Shown here in pieces: positions 23,117 through 33,432 of a stretch of DNA of 64,000 bases (position 1 is the first letter of the stretch; each line of letters begins with the position of its first letter). The stretch covers positions 1,674,001-1,738,000 of the forward strand of contig NC_085889.1 in assembly GCF_035222375.1 (NCBI RefSeq), given 5' to 3'. This DNA is from Podospora pseudocomata (lineage: Eukaryota; Ascomycota; Sordariomycetes; Sordariales; Podosporaceae). A program made the position numbers and the translations under genes. The notes beneath the pieces were generated by a model that worked only from the letters and a program-made list of their open reading frames with translations, had not been told where the DNA came from and made no database searches.

Positions 23117-24144
23117 ATGACTACCGCCACCCCGACTACATCATGGGATCTCCGGGCGATTGAGGTGCTGATTGACACGAGTAACACGGCGCTGGTGGAA
23201 TTTCTTCGTACCGCGTACGGGTACTCTTCAGACAAGCGCAAGTTTCACCCAGACCTCCCCTACCACTGCCGCTCTCCCCAACTCCTGTGGTCTGCCGAGT
23301 TATTTTGACTGCGGAGGAGATTGCCCTGGGTGTTGTCCCGTCGGATTGATCTGTGGAGGACCTGGGGGGAGGGATGACCGTTGCTTTTTCGACAGACCTG
23401 CCTCGATCGTATCGTGGGGGGATATACGTCAAACATGTCCGGATAAAGGCGGGTATGGAGCTTGCCCTGAGACGGTGGGAGGTAAGAGCTGCCGTGTTTC
23501 CCGGTGGTTCACAGCCAACATGGCGTGGCAGGAGGCTGCTGTCCGGCATTGTACGCCTGCGTCAGCGGTGGGTGTATGCTTTACTAAAAAGATCCAGGTG
23601 ACTGCTCTGAGCAAAATGGTGTGGTGGGATGATATAGGTTGGGAGAGGGCCGACCGGATTACCACTATCAATGGCACGAGGTTGGTGACGGCGCCAAAGA
23701 AAACAAAGACAGAATGATGTAGACGTCGATGTCCCGTACAGAACCCTCGAGGTTGACAAAAAGGCCGGTCTGCATGAAGCAGATGCGGAGAGACGTACGT
23801 CTGAGCTGCCTTGTAACCAGAATGAAGCTTGGGAGATGGAGGACACGTCATACAGACCAGTGTTGTGGTCATCTCATGGACGGGCAGAGCTGGAGATGGA
23901 GCCGGGTGTGCCCATTATGAACATAGACGACGCTGAGGTTGTTGCGGTGACTCCCGCTTCACCATCAGAGACTCTAGAGATGGGTCAGAAGCCACCACCG
24001 CCGACACCGAGCCCAGTTTCTCCGCTTGATACCCCAGAAATGACGAAGAACTCACCTGGTACGACCACTGTCATCTCCCCAGTTGATATACCAGGAACAA
24101 AACACTCCGGGAAAGCCACCACCACCACCACCGCACACCATTAA
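23117..24144 (+). pseudogene. Broken tandem copy of the Cys-rich membrane protein gene
   Basis: This resembles the gene at 21764 along its length but is not one frame. Matching parts are a Cys module (CPGCCPVGLIC), an intron at the homologous place (GTAAGAG...TGGCAG, about 23480-23540) after ETVGG, and the second module CCPALYAC. The acidic tail also matches: HEADAERRTSELPCNQNEAW here against EADTERHTHEMACND in the intact copy. Defects: the N-terminal segment is out of frame with the first Cys module, one extra T follows CMLY near 23583, and the membrane-helix segment is missing between about 23715 and 23735. The tail then runs into a Pro/Thr-rich extension ending at 24144. A tandem duplication followed by decay is the simplest reading. 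Confidence 0.6.
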
Positions 24145-24308
24145 ATAGAGTTAACATGTAAAGACTAAAAGTTACCATTACTGCTCTTCAAAGCCATGAT
24201 TCGATACTATTACCCCTTGCCCTTCCCCAAGAAACAAACCACTAAACCAACATAACAAATACACATGAACGCTATTACAATATATAACCCCCCTTCCCAC
24301 CCCCCTCC

Positions 24309-26564
24309 TCAAATCCCCGAATCATCCTTCTCCACCATCTCTTCCAAGTCCCCCCTCCCCAAATCCCCCTCCCACTCCTCACACCCCCCAACAAGCCTAT
24401 CCACCGCCCTCCTCCCCAAAACCCCATAAATCCCCCCCTCCACCCCCTCCTCCCCCTGAATCACCATCTGCAACGCCAACCCACTACTAGCATGCCAGCT
24501 GATATGGCAATGAACAAGCCAAACCCCCGGATTGTCCGGCCGAAAAGCAACAGCTACATACCCCCCACCCCCCGGAACAACCACCGTATCCCTCCTAGGC
24601 GGGTTCTCATAATTCCACGTCCCCGGGCTCGTCACAGGATCGAACCGTTCGTTTGACTGCCCCAAGATGACAACATCTGTCCCGTGCCAGTGCATCGGGT
24701 GCGCACCCCTATTGGGGACGATCTGTGACCCTAATTGGGAGGGGTGAGTCCCTGGGAGGAGGGAGGAGTCAATGATCATGTAGATGAACCCGTCGCGACG
24801 GTAGGGGTAGTAGACGATGTTGTAGCTTGGGTTTGCGGCCGCGCCGGTGAGGTTGAGGAGGGTTGGGTTGGAGAAGTCGAGCCAGAAGGGGGAGTGCATC
24901 GACTTGCCGGTTTGGTGTTCTATGTTGGGGTCTAAGCGTAAGAGCCAGTGGGAGTAGTTGCCTGACTGGCCTAGGGTTTGGTCGGGGACGGTCTGGCGCG
25001 CGTTGTAGAAGGTGGAGAGAGACAAAGGGTTGAGGGGCTCGCGGGCGATGGTCCAGGGGACTACGGGGACCATGGAGGATTGGGCGTCTAGGCAGGAGAA
25101 GTCGGTGGTGGTTGAGAGGCTGGCGGGGAGGGCGAAGGAATGGAGGGATGGGTAGCTGATGATGCCTACGCGGGTGTTCAGGGGGTAGGTCGTGTTGACG
25201 CCGGCGGTCGAGTTGAACACTCCCTTTTTGAAGGCGTTGCAGCCGTCGGCGGGTTGGGCGCGGAGCCAGTAGTTGCCTGTGCGGTCTCTTTGGCCGTCGA
25301 CGATGACGTCGAAGCGTTGGCCTACGGCAATGACCAAGCGGTCGGTGGTGTAGGGCCGGATAGGAACAAGATCGTTGGCGATGACGGTGAACTGGTGGTC
25401 GTCGATGGAGACGACAAAGGTGGCGCCGGATCCGCTGTTGATGAGACGGAGACGGTGTTTCTTGCCAGGGGTGAACTGTGTCACGCTGTAGGCTTCAACG
25501 TCTCTTGGTGAGTTTCCCGGTCCACCAACTGCATTCATGCCTGCCTTTCCGTTCAGGAGGAACGTGTCCATCTTGACGTTTGCCTTTGCAATTTCGTTGG
25601 TCTTTTCTTGATGGAACTCGCTGAAGGCACTGTCACGCACCCAGTCAGACACCATCAACGTCTGCTCAGCCTCGACATCATAGTTGGCACTGGCCGGGCC
25701 ATGGATGACAAGAGAACCGCAGAGACCGTCGCTGTATTGAAGTGAATAATGGCTGTGGTACCACGTCGACCCGTATTGGAGCACCCTGAACTTGTACTGG
25801 AAGGTGTGGCCTCGGGCAATGGGACACTGAGTGACGGCAACCCCGTCCATGTCGTTGGTGAACAGTTGTCGGATTCCATGCCAGTGGATCTGGGTGCCCA
25901 TGTTGGGAAGGGAGTTCTTGACAGTGATGACGAGTTCATCACCCCAGCATGCCTCGAGACGAGGTCCTGGGTAGGTGCCGTTGAACAACAATGCTTGTTT
26001 CGGGAAGCCATCTGGGTAGATCACTCCAGTCGCAACATCAATAGTGTACTATCAAAGTTAGTAAGATTCATGTCAACGATCAGGGGTGACCGTACGTATC
26101 GCGAGACGCCAGTGGGCGCAGCAACCTCATCTGCGTGTACTCATGTCAGCGTCTGTTTTCGTCTCACAGAATCACACCCGGGCATAATACACACAGTTGG
26201 TGTGAATATCATAACCATAAATTCTCCCCTCACTGTCCGGCCTCTTCATCCTCAACCAACACGTCCGAGAGTTTGCTCTGTTGCATGACTCCCAAATGTC
26301 AGGGTCAAGCTGCGGATAGTGACATCGAAAGTTGTCCGGTGCGCCCTCAGGATGGAACGTCAATTCACGGTGTGACGCCTCATCACGACTGTGAAGCTTG
26401 TGATGCCAGCTGCTGGTATATCCCCCATGGTCAACAGGGTCAGCCTCGGCAGGGTCCCAATCGAACCCCCCAGCAGGCGTCTCGAGTTTGGCTTCGGAGA
26501 GGGGATCCAGATTTCCGTACACTCGCGCTATAACGGCGACGAGCAGCACATCTTGAAGTCTCAT
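24309..26564 (-). CDS. Laccase-like multicopper oxidase (AA1, ascomycete type)
   Basis: Three exons on the minus strand: 26564-26195, 26130-26096 and 26048-24309, giving 714 residues. The short second exon joins DIHTNY to [11 protein letters not shown] to YTIDVATG, the usual ascomycete laccase opening. The copper ligand blocks are HWHG (about 190-193), WYHSHYS (about 232-238), HPMHWHG (about 585-591) and [12 protein letters not shown] (from about 648). The residue at the axial type-1 position is Leu (about 659). The protein ends DSGI, matching the conserved C-terminal 'plug' DSG(L/I/V) of ascomycete laccases. A signal peptide is visible ([17 protein letters not shown]), followed by an extended N-terminal region of about 100 residues. 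The enzyme oxidises phenols with O2. It lies head to head with a GMC oxidoreductase gene. Confidence 0.92.
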
Positions 26565-28544
26565 CTTGGGGTCAAAGTCGACAATGATCACTCCGTGGTG
26601 AAAGGAGTGGAGGGGCTCTTGGAGGTGGGCTGCCTGCTGGAGCTGGTCCTTATCAACCACGGCAGTGGTCAGTGGGATATCAGAGAGGTCATTCACGCCC
26701 GGCATCTCCAATCCGGCTCACGGGGCCTGACAGCTCGGAGGAGTTGTCGTCCGGGCCGATAGTAACTGACGCATGCGGCATTGGTCAGGGTTCTCGTATT
26801 GGGTCAAATGTGGGATCCAGCAGAGCGGGCGGGCTGTTGTGATGCTGCAGTAAACAAAACGACTAGTTGACGGTCCAAATCCACCGGAACACGATGTTGC
26901 ACGACATGGAGTAGCATGTTTGACATGTAGGTAGATGGACTGATATTGACATTCTGGCACAGTGGTGATGACATTTGGCCATCTCTCTCTGCTGTCAATG
27001 GGCCCCCCCCCCTGTGATCGAGGTCTGGTTGATGTTGTGGAATGGCCTTTTCCGGCTGTGGCAACTCCATGCAGTAGCAGCTGCAAACGTGGGGTTTTTT
27101 TCTCGCACCGTGCGCACAAATGTCTCAGAGGGGATGTTGACAGTCGTGCTAATGTCCTTGCACTGTCGGCTGCCCACGGCTCTCGTTGTGTCGCGACTGG
27201 CATTTGATCTTCCTATTCCTGTCAAAAATTCGGCAACGGCACGACCCATTCGGGATCAAAAAAGCTCAGGGGTGTATATTTGAGGACAAAGAACCGCCAT
27301 TCTAGAATTCAACAGCTTTCTTTGTTTCCTATTTGTTTCAATTTCTGGTTTCGCAACATTTTGCTTGGTGTCAGCACATATCGGGAGCTCATCGCTGTGG
27401 ACAGCGCTGGGCAGACCATCGTCCGACGGCATCCTCCGCATCCTTAATACAGGGGTTTTCGAATCATTGACGGTTCCCTTTTTGGGGCTTGGTAGTGAGT
27501 AGCCACCTCGGCTGAACGGCACATCACCCCCACAATGTTTACTTGGGCAAGTAAACAACGAAGCCCCTTTTGCCATCAAGGGGCAACCATTAACACCGGA
27601 CCTGCCCGCACCTGGTGGCTCACCATATAATCAGCTTACCTGAGTGCACCTCGATCCATGACGATCGTGGCGCCATTTACATCCCCGGTGGCTTTCCTCC
27701 TCACCTCAACATTCCGTCCGAATATGTCCGCCTGCACGAGACAACCCAATTCTACACAAAACAGCCGCGAGATACACTCCCGAGTTCTGGAACCACATCT
27801 GCAGCACGCTTACACTAACAAATCACATATACCCTATGCAAGGGTCCCTTTTCCCCTCGGGTAATAACCCCGTGATTACCACTCTACAATATCTCCCCCC
27901 CTCAAAAGCCCTTGCTGCCCCGACATCCCGGGAACTGTCCCCCCTCCCCCTCGCCAAGAGCAATAACCGCCGCCTAATCTATATGCCCTCCCAGGTACCT
28001 ACTACGACTCCAACTTTTGAACAAACAAAAATGAAACCACAGTCGGTGGAAACATAACAGGCAGGTAACTCCGCTGCCGCCTTGTGAGGGGAATAATAAA
28101 CGAACCTGCACTTTACCCAAAGGCCAAATAATGCACCCGGGTTACTTTCCAACAGATGTAAGGTTGCACAAGTTGGGGCAACTGACGATCTCGGCCCCTC
28201 AATATCCGGGATTATGTCTTTTGAATAGCCAACCAGACACGCATCCATGGTCCATACATACAGCGATATCACTTCGCCCGCGCATAGGTATTGCCGGTCG
28301 GTGCAAACTGCGGTTGGTGACATACTACCGGCACCAAAAACACGTGTGAAGAAGAAAAAGAACCCGAGCCGAAGGGACGGCTTCGCTTGGAGAGTCCGAG
28401 GTGGTGTGCAGCAGCTCGATCGATCCAACGGCACGCAGGCCATGAGATGACGGGACACGAGCTCAAAAAGCTCGAGTGGCCCGGCCTGGTAGTTCACGAT
28501 CCTCGCTGTCCAAGGGTCTCGAGACAAGTCCATCATCACTCACA
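26565..28544. other. Shared upstream region of laccase and GMC genes
   Basis: A 2-kb region between two divergently transcribed oxidoreductase genes. It holds no supported gene and is large enough for two promoters. No TATA box is obvious close to either start. Confidence 0.5.
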
Positions 28545-30419
28545 ATGCGTTACCGTTTGTTATCCGCCTTGATCATCTCGGCAGTCGCCGTGGTAGAGGC
28601 TGCCCCGGCCACCGCTACCGCCGAATATGACTACATCGTCGTCGGGAGCGGTCCCGGCGGTGGTCCCCTCGCCGCCGATCTCGCCCGGGCCGGGTACTCC
28701 ACACTGTTGATCGAAGCCGGCGGTGACGAGGGCGACAACCCGACCTACGCCGAGATCGCCTGGTTCAACGAGGCGGCCAACGACGAAGCCACCCGTTGGG
28801 ATTTCTGGGTCAAGCACTACGACGATCCCGAGGAAGACCGCAAGTTCAAGCACACCACCTGGGACACGGGCGACGGCACCTTTTACGTCGGCCTCGACCC
28901 CCCAGAGGGAGCCAAGTACCTCGGCATCCAATACCCACGCGCTGCTGTTTTGGGTGGTTGCGCCATGCACAACGCTGCCGTCTGCACCCTCCCGGCAGAC
29001 GACGACTGGAACATCATCGTAAACAAAACCGGTGACGCCAGCTGGTCGGCGAGCAACATGCGCAAGTACCTCAAAAAGATCGAGCGCAACCAGTACCTCC
29101 CCCCCGGAGACCCCAACAGAGGATACGACGGCTGGCTCGCGACCTCGGTCGGCCCAACAGACTGGGCGCGCAACAGCTCCAACCCCGCGACCACCATCCT
29201 CAAGAAACTCGCCGCCCTCACCGGCCAAGACGAAACCCGCGCTGCTGACCTCCTGGGAACCGACATCCTGACCGAGATCCCCAACCTCGACGAGACCTCA
29301 TCCCTCTACAACCTCGCCCAACACGCCGACAGCGCCGGCAAGCGCAACTCCCCCAACAACTATGTCCGCGCCACCCTCGCCGACCCAGCCAAGTACCCCC
29401 TGACTCTCAAACTCCACACCCTCGTCACCCGCGTCCTCTTCGACGAATCCACCGTCGGCGTCTCGGGCGTCACCCCCCGTGCCATCGGCGTCGAAATAAT
29501 GCAGGGCCAATCCCTCTACAAAGCAGACCCCAAACACAACGGCCAAACCGCCCCCAAATCCCAAATCCTCGCCGCCCGCGAGGTCATCATCTCCGGCGGC
29601 GCCTTCAACTCCCCCCAGCTCCTCAAACTCTCCGGCATCGGCCCCAGAGACGAGCTCGCCAAGTTCAACATCCCCCTCGTCAAGCACCTGCCCGGAGTGG
29701 GCGAAAACCTAGGCGACAACTACGAGGGTTCCCTCCTAGCCATGGGGCAAACCCCCGTCAATTCAGGTCTCATCACGGCCGTCTTCCGGACCCCCAACGC
29801 GCCCGACGCGAGACGCAACATCTTCACCTGGTGCGGCGCCTTCTCCTTCGAGGGCTTCTGGCCCGGCTTCCCCACCTGGCACGGCGCCGAGCAGTACACC
29901 TGTGCCCTGGTCCACATGCAGCCCAAATCCCAAGCCGGATCCGTCACCCTCCGGTCTGCCGACCCGCAGGACGTGCCCGAGATCAACTTCCGGTTTTTCA
30001 AGAATCAGGGTGATCAAGACCTGGAGGAGCTGGTCGCGGGGGCGAATATCCTGCGGGAGGCGATCAACTCCGTGCCGGAGCCGGTCGCACCGTTTGTGGA
30101 GAGGCATCCTTGTGAGGGGGACAGGCGGGAGTCGGGGGATTGTGGGGAGGAGGTTCAAAAGGAGTACTTCAAGAGCCAGGCGTACAGCCATCACGCCACG
30201 AGCACGTGCGCGATTGGGGGGGAGGATGAGGAGATGGCTGTGTTGGATAGCAAGTTTAGGGTTCATGGGGTGAGGGGGCTGAGGGTGGTGGATGCGAGCG
30301 CTTTTCCTGTTGTTCCGGGGGCGTTTCCGAGTTGCCCGACTATGATGATTAGTGTCAAGGCGGCGGAGGATATTGTTGCGGAGAGGAAGGCGGAGGAAGC
30401 TGCGGCTGCGAGGATGTGA
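28545..30419 (+). CDS. Secreted GMC oxidoreductase (AA3-like)
   Basis: A single exon of 624 residues. I start at 28545, where the signal peptide MRYRLLSALIISAVAVVEAA begins, rather than at the upstream in-frame codon. The FAD-binding Rossmann motif is VVGSGPGGGPLAADL (about 32-46), with the ribose-binding Glu in LLIEAGG. The GMC signature blocks PRAAVLGGCAMHN and SGGAFNSPQLLKLSGIG are present. The first catalytic His lies in AYSHHATSTC. The usual second catalytic His/Asn near the C-terminus is not evident: the segment reads VVPGAFPSCPTMMIS. GMC enzymes oxidise alcohols or sugars and pass electrons to O2 (making H2O2) or to quinones. Being divergent from a laccase suggests joint action on lignin-derived phenols (inference). 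Substrate unknown. Confidence 0.9.
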   Translation: MRYRLLSALIISAVAVVEAAPATATAEYDYIVVGSGPGGGPLAADLARAGYSTLLIEAGGDEGDNPTYAEIAWFNEAANDEATRWDFWVKHYDDPEEDRKFKHTTWDTGDGTFYVGLDPPEGAKYLGIQYPRAAVLGGCAMHNAAVCTLPADDDWNIIVNKTGDASWSASNMRKYLKKIERNQYLPPGDPNRGYDGWLATSVGPTDWARNSSNPATTILKKLAALTGQDETRAADLLGTDILTEIPNLDETSSLYNLAQHADSAGKRNSPNNYVRATLADPAKYPLTLKLHTLVTRVLFDESTVGVSGVTPRAIGVEIMQGQSLYKADPKHNGQTAPKSQILAAREVIISGGAFNSPQLLKLSGIGPRDELAKFNIPLVKHLPGVGENLGDNYEGSLLAMGQTPVNSGLITAVFRTPNAPDARRNIFTWCGAFSFEGFWPGFPTWHGAEQYTCALVHMQPKSQAGSVTLRSADPQDVPEINFRFFKNQGDQDLEELVAGANILREAINSVPEPVAPFVERHPCEGDRRESGDCGEEVQKEYFKSQAYSHHATSTCAIGGEDEEMAVLDSKFRVHGVRGLRVVDASAFPVVPGAFPSCPTMMISVKAAEDIVAERKAEEAAAARM

Positions 30420-30536
30420 GGAGGGCCAAGCATGACGGGTGGAACGAGAAATGGAATATGATTATGATGTTGTAGCGGTTAGGTATATACAAAGAAATCC
30501 GGTAAAGTGCGTGTTTTGTTACATGGAAGAAATGGA

Positions 30537-30830
30537 TCAATGCTCGTTCTTGATGGTTGTGATTGCCTCCTCGGCACTGTCTGTGCCCTTTTGTCGTTGC
30601 TCGCGCTTGATCCTTGCTACTCTTTCTTGGTGGTTCTTCCGCATGTCTTCCATGTTGGCGATTCTCTCGCCGTACGATCTTGGTGGTGTGGTGGACAGGC
30701 ATGATGGCATGTCGTCGATGGATTGGCTTGGACCTGGTGGGATGCCCCCGAGTCAGCTTCATCACTTGGTGAAAAGAAACCACGTTGGCGCCATCATGGT
30801 ACCTTCAAGTTCAAGTGCGATAGAGGCCAT
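30537..30830 (-). CDS. Small spliced coiled-coil protein, 74 aa
   Basis: Two exons on the minus strand, 30830-30803 and 30733-30537. Exon 1 encodes MASIALELE. The 69-nt intron has GTACCA, a branch CTGAC and CACCAG, and its removal joins this to a strongly charged helix with MEDMRKNHQERVARIKREQR and an acidic end before the stop. No single open frame shows this gene, which is why it is easy to miss. The helix has heptad-like spacing and no signal peptide or Cys. It lies 117 nt from the stop codon of the GMC gene, tail to tail. The family is not recognised. Confidence is moderate because it rests on splice logic and composition alone. Confidence 0.5.
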
Positions 30831-31793
30831 GGTTGCGGTCGTGGTAAGTGGTGGTTGACGGTTTGGTTGAGGTGGTTCAAGGTTGCGGTTGTTGCTGTTG
30901 CTGCGGCTGTTGCGGTGATGTTGATTTGAGAAGTTGATGACGTAGCGAGAGATGCGGTGAACTGTCCTGAAGAACCGGAGCCAAGCGCTTTTTGACCGAT
31001 CCAACCCCGTCGGTGTTTGCATGGCCCCCTAATTTAGCTAAACACTCGCGCTAACAACATGGGCTCACATGACCCTCGCCTCACGGAAATGAGTGGAGAG
31101 CGCAAGATGTTGTTATCTGCCCCTGATCTGGGGTCTTGGAGCCACGAATGCCAAGATCTAGGGATATCCATTTTGTGGCTAGAGCACCAGGGGGTGGCTG
31201 AGGCGAGCTATAGATCTATGTTTATCTTGCTCTAACTCCGTGTCTAAACCACCGATCACGGTTTCCTATATGCTTCATCTGCCAGTCTTCTTGATGGTTG
31301 GAGTCTATTGAGAGGAGTCTCTCCTCGAGAAAACCATAAAGCCATAGGAAACTGTGGCTTGGTGAAACGTTCATTGTCAGAGCTAAGAGACGGCTGACAT
31401 TTTTTGGTCACATAAACCGAGAACAGCACTTGAAGTTGGCGCTGCCTACAGGAAACTAGTCACAATGGAACCATGGTACAGGAACCACCGACCTTGTCGT
31501 ATGCCCAAGTTATGCAGTTGGACGCGTTGTGTCTTGATACTAATGTGCGCCAAGCTTCCACAGTGTTGTTGTTGGTGCCATCAGGACGGGATATGTTACA
31601 CAAACTATGCATATATTGCAGTGCCTAAGAGCATATTATTCGCTGCGCCGCTCAATACACGGCAGAGAGACGCCTGGTTTGGCCGAGGGCTGAGAGGCTT
31701 GAACAGCTCTTCGACATCTCACACAACCTGAAAGTCAAATATGAGGGCAACTCTTGGGCCGGTGATGACATTCTTCTCTCCCCATCGACAACG
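30831..31793. other. Intergenic region
   Basis: About 960 nt, the upstream side of the small minus-strand gene and of the amidohydrolase gene. No gene recognised. Confidence 0.45.
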
Positions 31794-33432
31794 ATGAAGC
31801 CCATCAACGAATTAACCATCTTGTCCCTGTTCCTCACTGCGGCGAGCGCAGCATCGATACTCTTCAAAGGTGGAACCGTCATTACCTTCAACAAACAAAC
31901 TCAAGGTCTACGCGTTCTCCGGGAAGGCTCAGTTCTTGTCGAGAATGACCGCATCACTGGCGTATATGATTCAACACCCACCCGCATCCCTCCCCGGACC
32001 GAGATCGTCGACATCGCCGGCAAGATCATCACTCCAGGGTTCATCGACACCCACCGCCATGGATGGCAGACAGTCTTCAAGACCATGGCTTCCAACACCA
32101 GCCTCCTTGAGTTCTTTGGCCGCTACAGCTCGTTTGTAGCCCCCTTTTTCTGGAATGCCACAGACATTTATGACAGCCAGCTTGCCGGTCTGTACGAGGC
32201 CCTGAACGCGGGCGTCACGACTTCACTTGACCATGCCACTCACACCTGGTCCAAAGACGCTGCTGAGGCGGGTCTCCAGGCCTGTATCGACAGTGGGGCG
32301 AGAGTGTTCTGGGGATTCACCTTTGCCAATATTACTGGATTGATCACAGTTGAAGAGCTGTATCCAGTCTTCCGGAACATGGCTGCCAAAACAGGACTGA
32401 GAAGCTCCCCTACTACTCTGGGCATTGCCTACGACGGCTGGGGCCCGAACCCGAATGTTGGGGAAATCAACAAAATCATGGCGCTTGCGAGGTAGGAGAC
32501 AGCCTGGAGGGTCTTTCAGTTTGGTTCGAGACAGCTAATGCATTTGGCAGGGAGCTCAACGTATCAGTCATCACAACCCACTCCCTCCAAGGACCCTGGG
32601 GCTGTATGTGTTCCCCTTTCCACCCCCCTCCCCCCTTATTCCAACCTCACTAACCCCCCCTTGCCATGGAACCTCAGTCAGCAACTCCCCCGAAGACATC
32701 CACGCCCTAAACTACCTCAACATCTCCACCCCCATCGTCTTCTCCCACGCCTCCTTCCTCACCCCCACCGGCGCCGACCTGCTACGGTCCACCAACCAGT
32801 ACGTCTCCATCACCCCCGAGTCAGAGATGCACTATGGCCAAACCCACCCAGTCGCCTACTCCATCCAGGACCAAGCCTCCCTCGGCATCGACACTCACAT
32901 CACATTCAGCACCGACATCCTCACTCAAGCCCGCATCTGGCTTCAACAGGCACGGTATGAGCGTTATCTTGACGTGCTCGAGCAGGGAAAGCTACCAGCT
33001 AGCAATCCCATGTCGGTCGAGCAGGCATTCTTGCTCGCTACTAGGAACGGGGCCCTGGCGCTGAGACGTGATGATTTGGGTGGGATTTTTGTGGGTGGGA
33101 AGGCTGACTTGGTGGTGTGGGATGGGGATTCGCCGGGGATGCTGGGGTGGGTTGATCCTGTTGCTGCTGTGATTCTTCATGCAAGTGTGGGTGATATTGA
33201 GGCTGTGTTGGTGGATGGGAAGTGGGTTAAGCGGGGGGGTAAGCTCGTCGCGCGGGGCTGGCCCGAGGCGAGGGCGAGGTTTTTAAGGACGGCGAAGAGG
33301 CTTCAGGGGGTGTGGAGGGGTATGCCGTTGCCGGAGGCGCCGGCGGAGTTTAATGGGAGCCCGGTTGTGCACCCGGAGAGGGTGGATGTGGTTAGGGGGC
33401 CGGGGGATGGGTATGGGAATGTTTACATTTGA
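31794..33432 (+). CDS. Amidohydrolase (cytosine/guanine deaminase-like) with signal peptide
   Basis: Three exons: 31794-32491, 32551-32603 and 32678-33432, giving 501 residues. Metal-binding landmarks of the amidohydrolase superfamily are the HxH pair H87/H89 in GFIDTHRHGW, a His in ITTHSLQGPW (exon 2), a His in VFSHASF, and an Asp in ITFSTDIL. The tail block FVGGKADLVVWDG is typical of the TrzA/AtzA-like subgroup, which hydrolyses or deaminates ring compounds such as N-heterocycles. The N-terminus MKPINELTILSLFLTAASA reads as a signal peptide, so the enzyme is probably exported; most relatives are cytosolic. It follows the oxidoreductase pair on the same strand as the GMC gene. Substrate unknown. 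Confidence 0.85.
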
